This document shows, piece by piece, positions 18,593 to 30,500 of a stretch of DNA of 64,000 nucleotides. The notes beneath the pieces were generated by a model. That model was not told the DNA's origin. It saw only the letters and a list, made by a program, of their open reading frames with translations, and searched no databases. Position 1 is the first letter of the stretch. Each line of letters opens with the position of its first letter. Origin of the DNA: Ovis canadensis (lineage: Eukaryota > Chordata > Mammalia > Artiodactyla > Bovidae). The stretch spans positions 52,498,001 to 52,562,000 of the forward strand of contig NC_091249.1 in the NCBI RefSeq assembly GCF_042477335.2. The letters run 5' to 3'. Made by a program: the position numbers and the translations under genes.

Positions 18593-19107
18593 TTTATAAA
18601 TCACAATATCACAAACTAGCCAAAGCAGCAACTTTAAGCAGCCTATTAATGATGCTTCTTAGTTTATCTATTCTCTTTTTTAACTGTAGATTTTTAAATA
18701 TATACATTTTCATAAATGTTGATAAATTTGCTTGACCCCAAGTAAAACATAGAACATTCTCATCATCCCAGGAAATTCCTTCAAACTACTTCCCACTCAG
18801 AATGACCCACCCAGAAGCAAACACTGTTCTGATATCTTTTGCTGTAAATTAGTCTTGCCAGTTCTAAAACTTCATATAAATGGAACCATGTAGTATGTAC
18901 TTTTTGTGTCTCATTTCTTTCCCTCAACATGATATTTATGATATTAATTCTTTTGTATTAATTTTATTTAATTAATTTGAATTTAATTCTTTTGTATAAT
19001 TTTGTCTGTATATTGATATTTCTTTTTATTATTGTATAGTATTTTATTGCACAAATGTACAATGTTTATTCATTCATCTGTTGATGGACATTTGGATTGC
19101 TTTCAGA

Positions 19108-19455
19108 TTGTGGTGCTGGAGAAGACTCTTGAAAGTCCCTTGGACTGCAGGGAGATCAAATCAGTCAATCCTAAAGGAAGTCAACCTTGAATATTCATTA
19201 GAAGGATTTATGCTGAAGTTGAAGTTTCAATAATTTGTGCCCCTGAAGCAAAGGGCTGAGTCACTGGAAAAGACCCTGATGCTGGGCAAGATTGAAGGCA
19301 GAGGCAGAGGATGAGATGGTTAGGCAGCACCACTGACTCAGCGGACATAAATTTGAGCAAACTCTGAGACATAGTAGAGGACAGAGGAGCCTGGCGAGAT
19401 ACAGCCGTTGTGTTCACAAAGAGTCAGACGCAACTGAGTGACTGAATAGCAACAA
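19108..19455 (+). mobile_element. BovB 3' fragment
   Basis: It starts in BovB at 'gtggtgctggagaagactct' and runs to 'gcaactgagtgactgaatag'. Diverged and frame-broken. It is inserted in old L1 sequence that resumes at 'aacaagttaccatgaataaa'. Confidence 0.85.
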
Positions 19456-19574
19456 TAACAAGTTACCATGAATAAAACTGCCATGAACATTGGCTCACAG
19501 GTGTTTTGGTGGGGATTCATTTATCTCTCTTGAGTAAATACCTAAGAATAGAACAACTGATTGTGGGGTAGGAG

Positions 19575-19985
19575 TAGTACTGTGCTTGGGCTGCCATAAC
19601 AAAATATCACAGACTGAGTGGTTTAACAAACAGAAATTTATTTCTTACAGTTCTGGAGGCTATGAAGTCCTGGGGAGTTCTGATCTGAGAAGTCTAAGAT
19701 TGAGGCACTAGCATGGTGGATTTATTCTGAGGCCTCTTCTCTTGACTTGAAGGCTGTTGCCACATGACCTCTTCTTTGTGAGTGCAGGAAAGAGAAAGAG
19801 AGCAAGCTGTCTAGTGTCTTTTCTTATAAAAGCCCTAATCCTATCACGAGGGCCCACCCTCATGACTTCATCTAAGCCCTAATTACTTCCCAAAGGCTTC
19901 ATCTTCAAATCCCATCACATTGGGGTTAGGACTTCAACATATGAATTTGAGGGGACATAGACATTTAGTACATAAAAACAGGGAA
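19575..19985 (-). mobile_element. MLT1-type (ERVL-MaLR) solo LTR, minus orientation
   Basis: The reverse complement begins like MLT1 ('tgaagtcctaaccccaatgt') and proceeds through 'gggcccaccctcatgac' (plus-strand wording). It ends with 'gccataacaaaatatcacag' (plus), the typical MLT1 3' end. About 400 bp, ancient. Confidence 0.85.
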
Positions 19986-20185
19986 TGTTTGACTTTAAAA
20001 CAAACTATTAAGTATTTTTCCAAAGTGATTGTATCATTTTATACATCCAGGAGTAATGTAGGAGAGTTCCACTTGTCCCATAAGTTCACCAATCCTTGGT
20101 ACTGTCATCTCTCTTTTTTGTTTTTTTGCCTTTTAATTGAGTATTAATGGCATCTCATTGTACTTTTAATTTGCGTTTCCCTGAA

Positions 20186-21829
20186 GACTGAAATGGTATG
20201 GACCTAACAGAAGCCGAAGATATTAAGAAGAGATGGCAAGAATACACAGAAGAACTGTACAAAAAAGATCTTCACTACCCAGATAATCACGATGGTGTGA
20301 TCACTCATCTAGAGCCAGACATCCTGGAATGTGAAGTCAAGTGGGCCTTAGAAAGTATCACTACGAACAAAGCTAGTGGAGGTGATGGAATTCCAGTTGA
20401 GTGTTTCAAATCCTGAAAGATGATGCTGTGAAAGTGCTGCACTCAATATGCCAACAAATTTGGAAAACTCAGCAGTGGCCACAGGACTGGCAAAGATCAG
20501 TTTTCATTCCAATCCCAAAGAAAGGCAATGCCAAAGAATGCTCAAACTATCGCACAATTGCACTCATCTCACATGCTAGTAAAGTAATGCTCAAAATTCT
20601 CCAAGCCAGGCTTCAGCAATACGTGAACCGTGAACATCCTGATGTTCAAGCTGGTTTTATAAAAGGCAGAGGAACCAGAGATCAAATTGCCAACATCCAC
20701 TGGGTCATGGAAAAAGCAAGAGATTTCCAGAAAAACATCTATTTCTGCTTTATTGATTATGCCAAAGGCTTTGACTGTGTGGATCACAATAAACTGTGGA
20801 AAATTCTGAAAGAGATAGGAATACCAGACCGCCTGACCTGCCTCTTGAGAAATCTGTATGCAGGCCAGGAAGCAAGAGTTAGAACTCGACATGGAACAAC
20901 AGACTGGTTCCAAATAGGAAAAGGAGTACGTCAAGGCTGTATATCGTCACCCTGCTTATTTAACTTCTATGCAGAATACATCATGAGAAACACTGGACTG
21001 GAAGAAGCACAAGCTGGAATCAAGATTGCCAGGAGAAATATCAATAACCACAGATATGCAGATGACACCACCCTTATGGCAGACAGTGAAGAGGAACTAA
21101 AAAGCCTCTTGATGAAAGTGAAAGAGGAGAGTGAAAAAGTTGGCTTAAAGCTCAACATTCAGAAAACGAAGATCATGGCATCCGATCCCATCACTTCATG
21201 GGAAATAGATGGGGAACAGTGGAAACAGTGTCAGACTTTTTTTGGGGGGGTACTCCAAAATCACTGCAGATGGTGATTGCAGCCATGGAATTAAAAGACA
21301 CTTACTCCTTGGAAGAAAAGTTATGACCAACCTAGATAGCATATTCAAAAGCAGAGACATTACTTTGCTGACTAAGGTCTATCTAGCCAAGGCTATGATT
21401 TTTCCTGTGGTCATGTATGGATGTGAGAGTTGGACTGTGAAGAAGGCTGAGCGCCAAAGAATTGATGCTTTTGAACTGTGGTGTTGGAGAAGACTCTTGA
21501 GAGTCCCTTGGACTGCAAAGAGATCTTCTGAAGGAGATCAACCCTGGGATTTCTTTGGAAAGAATGATGCTAAAGCTGAAACTCCAGTACTTTGGCCACC
21601 TCATGCGAAGAGTTGACTCATTGAAAAAGACTTTGATGGTGGGAGGGATTGGGGGCAGGAGGAGAAGGGGACGACAGAGGATGAGATGGCTGGATGGCAT
21701 CACTGACTCGATGGATGTGAGTCTGAGTGAACTCCGGGAGTTGGTGATGGACAGGGAGGCCTGGCGTGCTGGGATTCATGGGGTCGCAGAGTCGGACCCG
21801 ACTGAGCAACTGAACTGAACTGAACTGAA
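20186..21829 (+). mobile_element. BovB (RTE) LINE, 5' truncated, best-preserved copy in the window
   Basis: This is the RTE-clade retroposon that came to ruminant ancestors by horizontal transfer (established knowledge). The copy covers the end of the linker, the whole reverse transcriptase and the 3' end with its (CTGAA)n tail. An in-frame stop after VECFKS at about 20416 splits the reading. A frameshift in a T/G run near 21240 (tttttttgggggggt) ends the main RT frame. There is no clear target-site duplication. The left side abuts old L1 sequence. Confidence 0.93.
20401..21276 (+). pseudogene. BovB reverse transcriptase reading frame, truncated
   Basis: A 291-residue open frame reads through the RT fingers and palm. 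Visible blocks are PKKGNAKECSNYRTIALISH, then GFIKGRGTRDQIANIHWVME, CFIDYAKGFDCVDHNKLWKI (motif A), GKGVRQGCISSPCLFNFYAE (motif B) and RYADDTTLMA (motif C, with the catalytic YADD at 21055-21066). The ending TFFGGVLQNHCRW comes from a frameshift. The endonuclease domain is absent, so this is a dead but recent copy. It has no role as a host gene that I can see. Confidence 0.9.
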
Positions 21830-22215
21830 AGTTCCCCTGGTAAATTTAGTTGTGTCAAACAATGGTTCTGTAGGTAGGGAATTCCTTTGTAAGGCCTGGC
21901 TGAATTGTTTCAAACTCAGATTGATAAAAATTGATATCAAAACTTATCAACTCAGTTCAGTTATTTCATGCTGTTAGAAATTTATTCTGAGCAGAGACTC
22001 TACATTCTCATTAAACGCTATGTTCATCATGCTCAGCTGTGTACCTGACCACAACTCTGTGTCTTCAGATGATCCCAGTTGGCAGCACACTGTTCATTCT
22101 ATCAGTAGACTTTAGGGGTCACACTGCTCATCATCCCCGTGGTTCCAATCCTTGCATCATAATGTTTAATTATTGAATTGCCTAATACGTAACAACATAT
22201 ATCTGTAATCAGTAC
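21830..22215. other. No gene seen
   Basis: Unassigned sequence between two BovB copies of opposite orientation. Confidence 0.4.
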
Positions 22216-22985
22216 TGTTGTTGTTGTTGTTCAGTCGCTCAGTCCTGTCTGGCTCTTTGTGACCTTCTGGACTGCAGCATGCCAGGCTTCCCTGTCCTTC
22301 ACCATCTCCTGGAGCTTGCTCAGACTCATGTCCATTTAGTCAGTGATGCCATCCAATCATCTCATCCTCTGTCATCTGCTTCTCCTCCTGCTTTCAATAT
22401 TTCCCAGCATCAGGGTCTTTTCAAATGAGTTGGCTCTTGGCATCAGGTGGCCAGTGTACTGGAGCTTCAGCTTTAGCATCAGTCCTTCCAATGGATATTC
22501 AGGGTGGATTTATTTTAGGATTGTCTGGTTTGATCTCCTTGAAGTCCAAGGGACTCTCCAGAGTCTTCTTCAACACCACAGTTTGAAATCATCAATTCTT
22601 TGACATTCAGCCTTCTTTATGGTCCAACTCTCACATCCACCCATGACTACTGGAAAAACCATAGCTTTGACTAGACGGACCTTTGTTGGCAAAGTGATGT
22701 CTCTGCTTTTTAATATGCTTCTAGATTTGTCATAGCTTTTCTTCCAAAGAGAAAGTGTCTTTTAATTTCATGGCTGCAGTCACCATCCAGAGTGGTTCTG
22801 GAGCCTAAGAAAATAAAGTCAGCCACTGTTTCCATTGTTTCCCCATCTATTTGCCATGAAGTGATGAGACTGGATGCCATGATCTTAGTTTTTTTGAACG
22901 TTGAGTTTTAAGTGAGTTTTTTCACCTTTTCTCTTTCACTTTCATCAAAAGGCTCTTTAGTTCCTCTTTGCTTTCTGCCTTGTAC
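22216..22985 (-). mobile_element. BovB 3' fragment, minus orientation
   Basis: The reverse complement runs from the region downstream of the RT YADD block ('agaggaactaaagagcc') to the 3' end. At the left it has the tail 'tgttgttgttgttgttcagt'. Many indels. Confidence 0.9.
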
Positions 22986-23031
22986 CTATACCAGTTAATA
23001 ACTTTGAAATACAAATCTAATTTTGTCCTAT

Positions 23032-23283
23032 TGTTGTTATTCAGTCACCCAGTTATGTCTGACTCTTCATGATCCCATGGACAGCAGCACACCAGGCCTC
23101 TCTGTCCCTCACCATCTCCCAAAGTTTGCCCAAGTTCATGTCCTTTGCATTGGTGATGCCATCCAGCCATCTCATTCTCTGACACCCTTTTTGCCTTCTG
23201 CCCTCAAGCTTTCCCAGCATCAGGGACTTTTCTAGTGAGTCAGCTGTTTGCATAGATAACCAAAATACTGGAGCTTCAGCAAA
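23032..23283 (-). mobile_element. Short BovB 3' fragment, minus orientation
   Basis: Plus-strand wording 'tgtctgactcttcatgatcc' through 'atactggagcttcagc' matches the BovB 3' end reversed. It lies 46 bp from the preceding copy but overlaps it in element coordinates, so it is a separate insertion. Confidence 0.88.
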
Positions 23284-24432
23284 AATTATTGGTTGGTTTA
23301 AGGTGCCCATATTTTGAAACATTTACAATTGATCAAGTTCTGACAAGTAATCCACACTTATTCTGTTCTCATTCATGTTACTGATGACATTACATTAATA
23401 ATTTCTTTCATTTCTCAGCTCAGCAATACTCCGCCCAAGAAATGTGACCTAGTGGTACAAAATCAACAAACAATTCTAGTCTTAAATCACCTCTAGTAGC
23501 ATTTCAACCTTAGCTACCTCTGTTTGATACAAGAATAATATTTTAAAGAAGAAAAATTCATAGAGTTTGAGTTCCCTTCATTAACAAAAATCACGTAGCA
23601 ATAACTTGTTTAGCAAACATCAAATAGCAGCAAACAGTGGCATGTTAATCTCTTGGTACCATAGCATATATTTTGTAAAGATTTCAAGATATCCTTTACA
23701 GATTTCCTCCTGTGCCCAAAGCAGTATGCTCATAAGGCATGTGATTCTATGTGTTCTAAAGGACTCCAGACACCAGGTAAAAATGAGCCCACACAGAAGG
23801 ACAAATCTGAGAAACAGTCTCTTGGCTGAAGTGAGCATTCTCCATCCCAACAGGAAAACATTGAAAATTATGATTAGTAAATATGCCCATACATCTTAAC
23901 ATACAGAAAAGTTTAGATCTTATATCTTCTATCCAAGAATATATAGTTAAGGTTAGATAGGTTTCATTTTAGGGCCATCATCCTGACCAAGTATCCAGAT
24001 ATCTCTTCTGGCCCAGCAGCCATAATTTCAGCTGATTTCACACCATTTTATTGTTCCATTTATGCTTTGACTACAAGGAGCACAATGTGCCAGCTGGTAT
24101 TTGTCAGACATTTCCATTCAGTGGGAATAGTCTTTTCAAAGTGCATATAGCTGTTCAGTAGCTGTCTCCTTGGATGTTTCAGGTGATAGCTCAAGTACAA
24201 GGAAGCAAGACTCATGATGGTTTTGAAGCCCTAGGCCCCATCAAATCTAATGTATCTTGTAACAACCTATGAGCATAGCTTAGTTTCCAGGGATCCTGCA
24301 GGAGACTTTCCTAGTCTAAATAAACTTTACCAATCAAGAGTCATTTTTATCTTAAGCAATGTTGCCTCATTATTCAGCTGATGAATCTTTTGAGCAGGTT
24401 ACCAAGGCAATCAGAACCATAAATAAGATCCA
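23284..24432. other. No gene seen
   Basis: About 1.1 kb without a recognised repeat or coding domain. Open readings on both strands near 23606-23899 look random. Confidence 0.35.
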
Positions 24433-24651
24433 TTAGAAAGAACCGCTCAGTCGTGCCCGACTCTTTTTGCAACCCCATGGACTGTAGCCTATCAGGCTCC
24501 TCCATCCATGGGATTTTCCAGGCAAGAGTGCTGGAGTGGATTGTCATTTCCTTCTCCAGGAGATATTCCCTACCCAGGAATCGAACCCGGGTCTCCTGCA
24601 TTGCAGGTAGATGCTCTACCATCTGAGCCACCAGGAAGATCTTAGAAAGAA
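24433..24651 (-). mobile_element. Bov-tA SINE with intact Pol III B box
   Basis: The target-site duplication TTAGAAAGAA is at 24433-24442 and 24642-24651. In the minus sense the tRNA-derived head reads ATCTACCTGCAATGCAGGAG, then a good B box in GGGTTCGATTCCTGGG, then the Bov-A body. Confidence 0.93.
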
Positions 24652-24789
24652 ACAGTAGACATACTTCTTGGTTGATTACCTGGGGGATAGAGCTATTAAT
24701 AGAGTGCTATTAATAGAATTCTTTCATCACAGACAGAGAAAAGATTCCCTGAGCTTTTTACCTATAACCTATCCCCTTATTCTTTGGTT

Positions 24790-25150
24790 ATTTTTAAAAT
24801 TAAACTGTGTTTTGAGATAATTATTGATTCACATGCAATTATCAGAAATATTACACAAGAGGTCCTGTATATACTTTAATGTTTCACCAGGGTCAACATC
24901 TTACAAAACTTACAAAAGTACAATAATGCACTTGTTAGCTTTTTTAATACAGAAGAGAAGACAAGTTAGTATATACTTGGTTACCAGGACTTATATTGGA
25001 AAATGAGCCACTGACAACCAATTTATTTATTAAATAATCAGGTGATTTTTTAATTAAAATAATTTTTAGTAACTGTAATATTTTTATAGGAAAATTTCTA
25101 GCAAATAATAGTATAACAATATTTAACATACCAAACACAATGTTAATTGA
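24790..25150 (-). mobile_element. Old L1 3' fragment, minus orientation (tentative)
   Basis: 'tgagataattattgattcac' and 'gggtcaacatcttacaaaac' resemble an antisense L1M 3' UTR. Boundaries are uncertain. Confidence 0.5.
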
Positions 25151-26009
25151 CAGAATTAGCAGTATCATTTTTATCCTTCAGCAAGTATCTCTTTAGGTAT
25201 CTCAAACTCAGTATTTAAAAAAAATTTTTTTTATTGAAGGATAATTGCTTTACAGAATTTTGTTGTTTTCTGTCAAACCTCAACATGAATCAGCCATAGG
25301 TATACATATATCCCCTCCTTTTTGTAATCCCCTCCAGTCTCCCTCACCATCCCACCCCTCTAGGTTGATACAAAGCCCCTGTTTGAGTTTCCTGAGCCAT
25401 ACAGCAAATTCCCTTTGGCTATCTATTTTAAATATGGTAATGTAAGTTTCCATGTTACTCTTTCCATGCATCTCATCCTCTCCTCTCCCCATGTCCATAA
25501 GCCTATTCTCTGTGTCTGTTTCTCCACTGCTGCCATGTAAATAAATTCTTCAGTACCATTTTTTCAGATTCTGTATATGTGTGTTAGAATATGATATTTA
25601 CCTTTCTCTTTCTGACTCACTTCACACTGTATAATAGGTTCTAGGTTCATCGACCTCATCAGAACTGACTCAAATGTGTTCCTTTTATGGCTGACTAGTA
25701 TTCCATTGTGCATACATACCACAACTTCTGTATCCATTCATCTGTCGATGGACATCTAGGTTGCTTCCATGTTCTAGCTATTGTAAATAGTGCCGCAATG
25801 AACAATGGGATACATGTGTCTTTTTCAATTTTGGTTTCCTTATGTTATACGACTAGAAGTGGGATTGCTGGGTCATATGGTGGTTTTATTCCTAGTTTTT
25901 AAAGAAATCTCCATACCATCTTCCATAGTGGCTGTATCAATTTGCATTCCCACCAACAGAGTAAGAGGGTTCCCTTTTCTTCACATCCTCTCCAGCATTT
26001 ATCATTTGT

Positions 26010-26303
26010 AGACTTTTTGATGGAGAAGACACTGGCACCCCACTCCAGTACTCTTGCCTGGTAACTCCCATGAATGGAGGAGCCTGGTAGGCTGCAGTCC
26101 ATGGGGTCACTAAAGAGTCAGACACAACTGAGCAACTTCACTTTCACTTTCACTTTCATCCATTGGAGAAGGAAATGGCAACCCACTCCAGTGTCTGGAG
26201 AATCCCAGGGATGGCGGAGCCTGGTGGGCTGCTGTCTATGGGGTCGCATAGAGTCAGACACGACTGACGTGACTTAGCAGCAGCAGCAGCAGACTTTTTG
26301 ATG
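26010..26303 (+). mobile_element. Bov-A2 SINE in the L1
   Basis: Two Bov-A monomers with an AGC tail. The 13-bp target-site duplication AGACTTTTTGATG is at 26010-26022 and 26291-26303, in L1 3' sequence. Confidence 0.95.
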
Positions 26304-26811
26304 ATGGCCGTTCTTACTGGCGTGAGGTGATATCTCATTGTAGCTTTGATTTGCATTTCTCTAGTAATGAGTGATTTTCAGAATCTTTTCATGTGTTTAT
26401 TAAGCATCTGTAGATCTTCATTAGAGAACTGTCTGTTTAGTTTTTGACTGGGTTATTTGTTTTTCTGGCATTGAGTTGTATGAGCTGCTTGTATATTTTG
26501 GAAATTAATCCTTTGTCAGTTGTTTCACTTGCTATTATTTTCTCCCATTCTGAGGGTTGTCTTTTCCTTTGCTGTGCAAAAATTTTATAGTTTAATCAGG
26601 TCCCACTTGTTTACTTTTGTTTTTATTTTCTCTACTCTAGGAGGTGGGTTATAGAGGATCTTGCTTTGATTTATGGCATCGAGTGTTCTGTATATGTTTT
26701 CCTCTAAGAATTTTATAGTTTCTGGTCTTACATTTGGGTCTTTATTCCATTTTCAGTTTATATTTGTGTATAGTATTAGGAAATGTTCTAATTTCATTCT
26801 TTCAAGCTGTC

Positions 26812-26866
26812 CAGTTTTCCCTGCTGCTGCTGCTAAGTCGCTTCAGTCATGTCTGACAGTTTTCCC
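26812..26866 (-). mobile_element. 35-bp Bov-A stub with 10-bp target-site duplication
   Basis: Only the last 35 bases of a Bov-A element (26822-26856, reversed tail 'tgctgctgctgctaagtcgc') lie between two copies of CAGTTTTCCC at 26812-26821 and 26857-26866. The L1 ORF2 sequence continues cleanly on both sides. Confidence 0.9.
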
Positions 26867-27363
26867 AGCACCATTTATTGAAGAGGCTGTCTTTTCCCCA
26901 CTGTATATTCTTGCCTCCTTTGTAAAAAATAAGGTACCCATAGAAGCATGGGTGTATTTCTGGGCTTTCTATCTTGTTCCATTGGTCTATATTTCTGTTT
27001 TTGTGCCAGTACCATGCTGCCTTGATGACTGTAGCTTTGTTGTACAATCTGAAGTCAGGAAGGTTGATTCCTCCAGCTCCATTCTTCTTTCTCAAGACTG
27101 CTTTGGCTATTCTGGGTCTTTTGTGTTTCCATATGAATTGTGAAATTTTTTGTTCTAATTCTGTGAAAATGCCATTGGTAATTTGATAGGGATTGCATTG
27201 AATGTGTAGATTGCATTTGGTAGTATAGTCATTTTCACAATATTGATTATTCCTACCCAGAAACATGGAATATCTATCCATCTGTTTATGTTGTCTTTGA
27301 TTTCTTTCATCAGTGTCTTATAATTTTCTGTGTACAGTTCTTTTGTCTCCTTAGGTAAATTTA

Positions 27364-27560
27364 AGTGAGTGAAAGTCACTTAGTTGTGTCCAGCTCTATG
27401 TGACTCCATGGACTGACTATGCAGTCGATGGAATTCTCCAGGCCAAATGCTGGAGTGGGTAGCCATTCCCTTCTCCAGGGAATCTTCCCATACCAGGGAT
27501 CAAACCCAGGTCTCCTGCATTGCAGGCGGATTCTTTATCAACTGAGCTATCAGGGAAGCC
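27364..27560 (-). mobile_element. Bov-tA SINE in the L1
   Basis: Plus-strand wording 'cattcccttctccagggaat' and 'tgcattgcaggcggattctt' shows a reversed Bov-A body and tRNA-like head. A clear target duplication was not found. Confidence 0.85.
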
Positions 27561-27566
27561 ATATTC

Positions 27567-30500
27567 CTATATATTTAATCGTTTTTGTTGCCATGGTGAA
27601 TGGGGTTGTTCTTTAATTTCTCTTTCTGATTTTTTATTGTTAGTATATAGAAATGCAAGTGATTTCTGTGTATTGATTCTGTATCCTGAAACTTTTCTAA
27701 ATTCACTGATTAGCTCTAGTAATTTTCTGAGACTATTTTTAGGGTTTTCTATGTACAAAGGCAATGCCACAGAATGCTCAAACTACCACATAATTGCACT
27801 CGTCTCACATGCTAGTAAAATAATGCTCAAAATTCTCTAAGCCAGGCTTCAGCAATACATCAACTGTGAACTTCCAGATGTTCAAGCTGGTTTTAGAAAA
27901 GGCAGAGGAACCAGAGATCAAATTGCCAACATCCGCTGGATCATGGAAAAAGCAAGAGAGTTCCAGAAAAACATCTATATCTGCTTTATTGACTATGCCA
28001 AAGCCTTTGACTGTGTGGATCACAATAAACTGTGGAAAATTCTGAAAGAGATGAGAATACCAGACCACTTGACCTGCCTCTTGAGAAACCTATATGCAGG
28101 TCAGGAAGCAACTGTTAGAGCTGGACGTGGGACAACAGACTGGTTCCAAATAGGAAAAGGAGTACGTCAAGGCTGTACATTGTCACCCTGCTTATTTAAC
28201 TTATATGCAGAGTACATCGTGAGAAATGCTGGGCTGGAGGAAGCACAAGCTGGAATCAAGATTGCCAGGAGAAATATCAATAACCACAGATATGCAGATG
28301 ACACCACGCTTATGGCAGAAAGTGAAGAGGAACTAAAAAGCCGCTTGATGAAAGTAAAAGAGGAGAGTGAAAAAGTTGACTTAACACTCAACATTCAGAA
28401 AACAAACATCATGGCATCTGGTCCCATCACTTCATGCGAAATAGATGGGGAAACAGTGTCAGACTTTATATTTTGGGGCTCCAAAATCACTGCAGATGGT
28501 GATTGCAGCCATGAAATTAAAAGACGCTTACTCCTTGGAAGGAAAGTTATGACCAACCTAGACAACATATTCAAAAGCAGAGACATTACTTTGCCAACAA
28601 AGGTCCATCTAGTCAAGACTATGGTTTTTCCAGTGGTCATGTAAGGATGTGAGAGTTGGACTGTGAAGAAAGCTGAGCATCGAAGAATTGATGCTTTTGA
28701 AGTGTGGTGTTGGAGAAGACTCTTGAGAGTTCCTTGGACTGCCAGGAGATCCAACCAGTCCATTCTAAAGGAAATCTGTCCTGGGTGTTCATTGGAAGGA
28801 CTGATGCTAAAGCTGAAACTCCAAGTTCTTTGGCCACCTCACGCGAAGAGTTGACTTATTGGAAAAGACTGTGATGATGGGAGGGATTGGGGGCAGGAGA
28901 AGGGGACGACAGAGGATGAGATGGCTGGATGGTATCACCGACTCGATGGCCATGACTTTAGGTGAACTCCGGGAGTTGGTGATGGACAGGGAGGCCTGGT
29001 GTACTGCGGTTCATGGGGTCGCAAAGAGTCGGACACAACTGCGCGACTGAACTGAACTGAACTGATGTACAGTATCGTGTCACCTGCAAACAGTGGAGCT
29101 TTATTTCTTTTCTGATCTGGATTCTTTTATTTCTTTTTCTCCTCTGATTGCTGTAGCTAGAACTTTCAGAACTATGTTGAATAACAGTGGTGAATGTGAA
29201 CACCCTTGTCTTGTTCCTGATCTTAGAGGGTATGTTTCCAGTATTTCACCATTGAAAATAATGTTTATGGTAGGCTTACGATATATGGCATTTACTATGT
29301 TGAGGTAGGTTCTTTCTATGTCCATTTTTTGAAGAGTTTTAATCAGAAATGGGTGCTGAATTTTGCAAAGGCTTTTTCTGCATCTATTGAGATTATTATA
29401 TGGTTTTTATCTTACAATTTGTTAATATGATGTATTACATGGATTGATTTGCATATATTGAAGAATCCTTGCATTCCTTGAATAAACCCAGCTTGATCAT
29501 GCTGTATGAGCTTTCTGGTGTGTTGCTGAAGTCTGTTCGGTAAAATTTTGTTGAGGATTTTTGCTTCTATGTTAATTAGTGATATTGGCCTGTAGTTTTC
29601 TTTTTTGTATTGTATTTGGTTTTGATATCAGGGTGATGGTGGCCTTGTAGAATGAGTTTGGAAGTGTTCCTTCCTCTGCAATTTTTTGAAAGAATTTTAG
29701 GAGACGCATTAGCTCTACTCTAAGTGTTTGACAGAATTCTCCTGTGAAGCCATCTGGTCCTGGGCTTTTGCTTTTGGGGAGATTTTTGATCACAGCTTCA
29801 ATTTCAGAGTTTGTAATTGGGGTTGTCCATAATTTCCATTTTTTCCCTGGTTCAGTCTTGTAAGATTGAACTTTTCTAAGAACCTGTCCATTTCTTCCAG
29901 GTTATCCATTTTATTGCCATACAGTTGTTCATAATAGTCTGTTATAATCCTTTGTGTTTTTGCATTGTCTGTTGTGACTTCTCCTTTTTCATTTCTAATT
30001 TTGTTGATTTGATTCTTCTCTCTTTTTTCTTGATGAGTCTGGCTAAAGGTTTGTCTATTTTATTTATCTTCTCAAAATAACAGCTTTTAGTTTTATTGGT
30101 CTTTACTATTGTTTCTCTCATTTCTTTTTCACTTATTTCTGCTCAGATCTTTATGATATCTTTCATTCTACTAATTTTGGTGGTTTTGTTGTTGTTGTTA
30201 TTCTTCTTCTAGTTGTTTTAGGTGTAAAGTTAGGTTGTTTTTCTTCTTTCTTGAGGCATGATTGTATTGCTATAACTTCCCTCTTAGAACTGCTTTTGCT
30301 GCATCCCATAGGTTTTGTGTTGTTGTGTTTTCATTGTCATTTGTTTCTAGAAAATTTTTGATTTCTTTTGATTTCTTCAGTAGCCTGTTTGTTATGTATA
30401 AATGTGTTGTTTAATCTCCCTGTGTTTGTGTTTCTTACAGTTTTTTTCTTGTAACTGATACGTAGTCTCATAGTGTTGTGGTCGGAGAAGATGCTTGATA

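Larger units (their letters stand above)
16010..18620 (+). repeat. Ancient interspersed repeat, copy 2, split by a BovB insertion
   Basis: The pieces 16010-16845 and 18508-18620 together parallel copy 1 at 7390-8190. A Bov-tA SINE (16562-16775) and the BovB insertion 16845-18496 sit inside. The family is unnamed by me. Confidence 0.6.
18630..20185 (-). mobile_element. Old L1 LINE 3' region, minus orientation, split by later insertions
   Basis: Plus-strand wording such as 'ccatttatgatgg'-like text, 'catctgttgatggacatttg', 'catgaataaaactgccatga' and 'ggcatctcattgtactttta' is that of an antisense mammalian L1 3' UTR and end of ORF2. It is interrupted by a BovB fragment (19108-19455) and an MLT1 LTR (19575-19985), and ends where BovB 20186-21829 begins. 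Confidence 0.75.

Noticed and set aside
26673-27143. 156-residue plus frame with hydrophobic character
   Set aside because: It is the antisense of L1 ORF2, with a Bov-A stub inside; T-rich antisense L1 mimics membrane proteins.
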